Below, one piece after another: positions 7,465 to 10,763 of a stretch of 10,763 nt of DNA. The notes under the pieces were generated by a model that did no database searches, was not told where the DNA came from, and worked only from the letters and a program-made list of their open reading frames with translations. This DNA comes from Bacteroidota bacterium (lineage in GTDB: Bacteria > Bacteroidota > Bacteroidia > Chitinophagales > Chitinophagaceae). The stretch's first letter is position 1, and the number at the start of each line of letters is the position of its first letter. Where the stretch lies: contig JAEZRB010000321.1 in assembly GCA_023412975.1 (NCBI GenBank), positions 1 to 10,763 on the forward strand, in the 5' to 3' direction. The translations under genes and the position numbers were made by a program.

Positions 7465-8826
7465 ATGAGTAAACACACCACCAGGAGAAACTTCTTACAG
7501 AAACTAACGACAGGAGTTGTTGGCGCCACCCTGCTGCCCGAGGTAATGCATGCAGGCGACCAGGCCTCGCGTATTGAACAATTAAAACGGATAAAAAAAA
7601 TTAGCGCGAATGATCATATCCAAATCGCAGTTATCGGCGCAGGTGGTATGGGTCTGGCGGATGCCAATACCGCGATTACAGTACCGGGTGTAAAACTGGT
7701 TGCCGCCTGCGATCTTTACGACGGGCGCCTGGCGGATGCAAAGAGAATTTATGGCAATGATATTTTCACGACACGTGATTATCGCGAGATCGTGCAACGC
7801 AAGGATATTGACGCGGTGATCGTAGCTACTCCCGACCATTGGCACAAGGATATTTCTGTGGCGGCTATGAATAGTGGCAAATCTGTTTATTGCGAAAAGC
7901 CGATGGTGCACAGTGTATCCGAAGGCCAGGCCGTGGTAGATGCGCAGAATAAGAGTAAAGTGGTATTTGAAGTGGGCAGCCAGGGTGTGAGTTCTTTGGG
8001 GAATGAAAAAGCAAAAGAATTACTGGCAGCAGGTGCGATTGGTAAATTGAATTATGCCGAAGGTTTCTGGGCGCGCAACTCGCCAGAAGGCGCTTGGCAG
8101 TATACTATTCCGTCGGATGGCAATGAGAAAACGGTGGACTGGAAAATGTTTTTAAACAAATATCCCGATCGTTCTTTCGACGCGAAGCGTTTTTTCCGCT
8201 GGCGCTGCTACCGCGATTATGGTACCGGGGTTTCGGGTGATCTGTTTGTACATCTTTTTTCGAGCCTGCATTTTATCACGAATTCTAAAGGACCACAAAA
8301 GATTATGGCCATGGGTGGGTTGCGTTTTTGGAAGGATGGTCGCGAGGTACCCGATGTGTTGATGGGTATGTTCGATTATCCCGAAACAGTCGAGCATCCA
8401 GGTTTTAACTTATCTCTACGCGTGAATTTTGTTGATGGTACCGCCGACAGCACTTATTTGCGACTGGTGGGCAGCGAAGGCAGCATGAACGTGGAATGGG
8501 ATCGGGTAACACTCACGCGTAATAAAGCTTATGCGCCATCTGATGATCCATTAATGGCTACCAAGCTAAACAAGGATAATCCGAATGCATATGAGCGTAA
8601 GAAAATCCTGCCCCCGAACACGACAGTCTATGAAGCAGAAAAAGGGTATAAAGGTGCGCACTACGACCATTTTAATAATTTCTTTACCGCCATTCGCGAA
8701 AAAAAATCGGTGGTAGAAGATGCGCTGTTTGGTTATCGTGCAGCTGCACCGGCATTGTTGTGCAACGACAGTTATTTCACCGATAAACCCGTAAAATGGG
8801 ACCCGGTGAAATTGAAGCTAGGTTGA
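7465..8826 (+). CDS. Tat-exported Gfo/Idh/MocA family oxidoreductase
   Basis: Role: NAD(P)-dependent sugar oxidoreductase family; members of this exported group have been linked to C3 oxidation of glycosides. Seen: 453 residues. A twin-arginine signal (TTRRNFLQK, Arg7-Arg8, hydrophobic stretch, likely cleavage after MHA at 30) supports the start. The Rossmann fold has AVIGAGGMG (GxGxxG at 58-63) with an acidic residue, Asp83, at the end of the second strand (AACDLYD). The family motif YCEKP has Lys145. The C-terminal substrate domain includes GTGVSGDLFVHLF, with Asp259 and His263 as likely active-site residues. Known: a Tat signal means folding with the cofactor in the cytoplasm before export, as in Zymomonas glucose-fructose oxidoreductase. 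It lies between the PSCyt gene and a DUF1080 gene, a pairing expected for a 3-keto-glycoside pathway. The substrate is not readable from sequence. Confidence 0.95.
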   Translation: MSKHTTRRNFLQKLTTGVVGATLLPEVMHAGDQASRIEQLKRIKKISANDHIQIAVIGAGGMGLADANTAITVPGVKLVAACDLYDGRLADAKRIYGNDIFTTRDYREIVQRKDIDAVIVATPDHWHKDISVAAMNSGKSVYCEKPMVHSVSEGQAVVDAQNKSKVVFEVGSQGVSSLGNEKAKELLAAGAIGKLNYAEGFWARNSPEGAWQYTIPSDGNEKTVDWKMFLNKYPDRSFDAKRFFRWRCYRDYGTGVSGDLFVHLFSSLHFITNSKGPQKIMAMGGLRFWKDGREVPDVLMGMFDYPETVEHPGFNLSLRVNFVDGTADSTYLRLVGSEGSMNVEWDRVTLTRNKAYAPSDDPLMATKLNKDNPNAYERKKILPPNTTVYEAEKGYKGAHYDHFNNFFTAIREKKSVVEDALFGYRAAAPALLCNDSYFTDKPVKWDPVKLKLG

Positions 8827-8858
8827 TCAACGTCTGACACTCCCGTCTGACGTTGATC
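8825..8858. repeat. Hairpin between the oxidoreductase and DUF1080 genes
   Basis: GATCAACGTC at 8825-8834 and GACGTTGATC at 8849-8858 form a perfect 10-bp stem with a 14-base loop, overlapping the last two bases of the oxidoreductase stop codon. CGTCTGAC also occurs twice directly (8831-8838 and 8844-8851). There is no T-run after the stem, so it is not a canonical intrinsic terminator. It could be a processing or stability hairpin within the transcript, or a small dispersed repeat. Confidence 0.6.
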
Positions 8859-8915
8859 GGATTGAAATTGAATAAGCGATGAACATTTAATTACTTGATT
8901 CAAACAATTCAAAGC

Positions 8916-9638
8916 ATGAATAAAAAAATATTTTTTGGAACCTTCTTAATCGCAAGCTGTATGGCCTTAGCTTCATTTAATAAACAAAAGGATAATACAT
9001 TGTCCGCTGCTGAGAAGAAAGAAGGCTGGCAATTATTATTTGATGGTAAAACGCTTAATGGCTGGCGCATGTATCAAAACAAACCGGCAGACTGCTGGGG
9101 CGTGAAGAATGGTGAGATCTATTGTAAGGGAAGTGAAACGGACAAGTCTGATCTGCGGGGCGATTTGGTGACAACCGACCAGTTTGAAAACTATGAACTC
9201 TCGATCGACTGGAGGATCGCTCCGGGAGGGTATAGCGGGATCATGTATCTTGTGACTGAAGACGCGCCCGCTGCCTACCTCACCGGTCCCGAATACCAGT
9301 TGATCGATGATGACGGGTATCCTGATAAGCTCGAGGACTGGCAAAAGACCGGTGCTGATTATGCTATGTACACTCCGACGGTAAAAGCCACGCGTCCGCC
9401 CGGGCAGTACAATACAACCAGGATCGTTGTGAAAGGAGCGCACAGGGAACATTGGTTAAATGGTGTGAAGGTTTTGGAGTTTGAAGCCTGGACTCCCGAA
9501 TGGAATAAACGTAAAGCCGAGGGGAAATGGAAGGACACACCCGGTTATGGCATCGCGAAGAAAGGTCATATATGTTTACAGGATCATGGCAGTGGGGTGT
9601 GGTTTAAGAATATAAAATTGAAGCCCCTGAAGCCCTAA
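8916..9638 (+). CDS. Exported DUF1080 protein (3-keto-disaccharide hydrolase family)
   Basis: Role: the family (PF06439) includes enzymes that cleave 3-keto-glycosides made by Gfo/Idh/MocA-type dehydrogenases. Seen: 240 residues from the ATG at 8916. An in-frame TTG at 8895 would add seven residues, but the ATG gives a proper signal (MNKK plus hydrophobic core). The signal is ambiguous: LIASC fits a lipobox with Cys15, while ALA at 17-19 fits signal peptidase I. The single beta-sandwich domain shows LFDGKTLNGW (41-50), YSGIMY (106-111), GPEYQLIDDDG (124-134), HWLNG (179-183), LQDHG (221-225) and FKNIKL (230-235). Two usual family residues appear replaced: Asn before SGI is Tyr, and Trp before the later Asn is Tyr (QYNTTRI). 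It follows the oxidoreductase gene with an 89-base spacer containing a hairpin. The exact reaction, hydrolase or lyase, is open. Confidence 0.93.
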   Translation: MNKKIFFGTFLIASCMALASFNKQKDNTLSAAEKKEGWQLLFDGKTLNGWRMYQNKPADCWGVKNGEIYCKGSETDKSDLRGDLVTTDQFENYELSIDWRIAPGGYSGIMYLVTEDAPAAYLTGPEYQLIDDDGYPDKLEDWQKTGADYAMYTPTVKATRPPGQYNTTRIVVKGAHREHWLNGVKVLEFEAWTPEWNKRKAEGKWKDTPGYGIAKKGHICLQDHGSGVWFKNIKLKPLKP

Positions 9639-9700
9639 CCTGGTTGATCAGGAGATGTGCCATCAAAAGATGGATGTTGTGAAAAAATAAAAGACTTGAA

Positions 9701-10763
9701 ATGACTCAAAAAGAATTGCACGATCAGCGCCTGGTGAAGGAAGCGGAAGCGGCAAACCTGCGGGTACATACCCGTCGCCATTTTTTGAAAGAAAGCGCGA
9801 TGGGCCTGGGAGCCCTGGCGATTGGATCCTTGCTGGGAAGTTGTGGTCGTGGAAGGACAGCTGCACCATCCATGGCTTTTGATCCAGCGCATCCCTTACT
9901 TCCCAAATCACCACCGTTTGTGGGACGCGCCAAAAGCGTGATCTACCTGCATATGGCGGGTGCGCCATCACAACTTGAACTGTTCGACTTTAAACCCGAG
10001 CTTGCCAAGATGGATGGACAGGATTGTCCCCAGTCATTCCTCGAGGGAAAGCAATTTGCATTTATCACCGGTGTACCTAAGATGCTGGGTCCACAGGCAA
10101 AGTTTGCGCAGCGCGGACAAAGTGGTGCCTGGGTAAGTGATAACCTTCCTCATTTTTCAACCGTTGCGGATGAAGTATCATTTCTAAAAGCGGTGACAAC
10201 CGATCAGTTCAATCACGCGCCTGCACAATTGCTGATGCATACCGGTGGTTCCAGGTTGGGTCGTCCCAGCATGGGCAGTTGGGTCACCTACGGTCTCGGT
10301 ACCGAAAACCAGAATCTGCCGGGTTTCGTTGTGCTGACAAGTGGCGGCAGTTTTCCTGATGCAGGTAAAAGCGTGTGGGGCAGTGGATTCCTGCCTTCCG
10401 TATACCAGGGAGTGCAATGCCGAAGCGAAGGAGATCCGGTTTTATTTATCAAGGATCCCGATGGTATGAGCCGCAATATTCGCAAGGCCTCAATTAATGC
10501 GATCAATAAAGCCAACCAGCTGGAATATGAAGAATACCAGGACCCGGAAATATTATCGCGTATTTCCCAGTATGAGATGGCTTACCGTATGCAGATCACA
10601 GCGCCCGAGGTAATGAATATAAATGACGAGCCTCAATACATTCATGACATGTACGGCACCCAGCCGGGTAAAGCCTGCTTTGCCAACAATGTATTGCTCG
10701 CGAGAAAACTGGTAGAGAAAGGCGTTCGTTTTGTACAACTTTTCGACTGGGGTTGGGATGCAC
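9701..10763 (+). CDS. DUF1501 protein, Tat lipoprotein, 3' end beyond window
   Basis: Seen: an open frame from ATG 9701 to the right edge, 354 complete codons with no stop, so the C-terminus is missing. The N-terminus has a cytoplasmic leader, then TRRHFLKES (Arg25-Arg26), a hydrophobic run and LLGSC, with Cys48 in a good lipobox: a Tat-exported lipoprotein. Family motifs are MAGAPSQLELFDFKP, the segment QFNHAPAQLLMHTGG (ending at residue 183) followed by RPSMGSWVTYGLG, and FDWGWDA at the edge, which usually continues into a His-containing motif. Known: DUF1501 proteins belong to the alkaline phosphatase/sulfatase-like fold, commonly neighbour PSCyt1/DUF1549/DUF1553 genes, and have no settled function. 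The gene is 62 bases after the DUF1080 gene on the same strand, apparently in the same cluster. Inferred: the membrane-tethered partner of the cytochrome-like protein. Confidence 0.93.
   Translation, partial: MTQKELHDQRLVKEAEAANLRVHTRRHFLKESAMGLGALAIGSLLGSCGRGRTAAPSMAFDPAHPLLPKSPPFVGRAKSVIYLHMAGAPSQLELFDFKPELAKMDGQDCPQSFLEGKQFAFITGVPKMLGPQAKFAQRGQSGAWVSDNLPHFSTVADEVSFLKAVTTDQFNHAPAQLLMHTGGSRLGRPSMGSWVTYGLGTENQNLPGFVVLTSGGSFPDAGKSVWGSGFLPSVYQGVQCRSEGDPVLFIKDPDGMSRNIRKASINAINKANQLEYEEYQDPEILSRISQYEMAYRMQITAPEVMNINDEPQYIHDMYGTQPGKACFANNVLLARKLVEKGVRFVQLFDWGWDA

Noticed and set aside
8825..8858. Intrinsic transcription terminator
   Set aside because: The stem is not followed by a T-run and the next gene lies close by on the same strand.
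8895..8915. TTG start adding seven residues to the DUF1080 protein
   Set aside because: The ATG at 8916 gives a standard signal peptide with MNKK at the tip; the extension adds uncharged residues before it.
9036..9452. 138-codon open frame on the minus strand
   Set aside because: It is antisense to the well-supported DUF1080 gene, with a composition typical of shadow frames.
9639..9660. Small inverted repeat CCTG...CAGG after the DUF1080 stop codon
   Set aside because: The stem is only four base pairs, short enough to be chance.
9635..9971. Overlapping minus-strand frames near the start of the DUF1501 gene
   Set aside because: They are antisense to the Tat signal and DUF1501 N-terminus, and three such frames overlap one another, as expected of shadows.

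Overview
The window looks like chromosomal DNA of a member of the Bacteroidota, probably near Chitinophagaceae or Cytophagales. The reasons are moderate G+C genes with AT-rich spacers, weak or absent Shine-Dalgarno sequences, Sec, Tat and lipoprotein export signals, and the mix of protein families. This assignment rests on impression; there is no rRNA or marker gene here.

Layout: bases 1-50 are non-coding, at the 3' end of the first gene. 51-2366 (minus) encodes a predicted lipoprotein of the planctomycete-type cytochrome c family (PSCyt1 + DUF1549 + DUF1553). A 457-bp divergent spacer follows and holds three copies of a REP-like hairpin (GCATAAACCGTCCC type). 2824-4182 (plus) encodes a secreted GH29 alpha-L-fucosidase. 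The 492-bp spacer after it carries a 245-bp MITE-like element (4221-4465) with 22-bp imperfect terminal inverted repeats, an 8-bp target duplication (ACCCATTA) and nested internal palindromes. After that comes a likely control region with a LacI-type palindrome. From 4675 to the right edge a same-strand cluster reads: a second PSCyt1/DUF1549/DUF1553 protein carrying an inserted carbohydrate-binding-like module; a Tat-exported Gfo/Idh/MocA oxidoreductase; a DUF1080 (3-keto-disaccharide hydrolase family) protein; and a DUF1501 protein with a Tat plus lipobox signal, cut off by the window edge.

How the genes may work together: every encoded protein carries an export or membrane-anchor signal, so the locus acts in the cell envelope. 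Gfo/Idh/MocA dehydrogenases and DUF1080 proteins are known partners in glycan breakdown through 3-keto sugars: the dehydrogenase oxidises C3 of a glycoside and the DUF1080 enzyme then cleaves it. The PSCyt proteins each have two CxxCH haem-attachment motifs and could carry electrons, while DUF1501 proteins typically accompany them. GH29 suggests a fucose-containing substrate. The combined system (haem proteins + exported 3-keto-sugar enzymes + DUF1501) is an inference from gene order and domains. It is the best candidate here for an incompletely described biological system.
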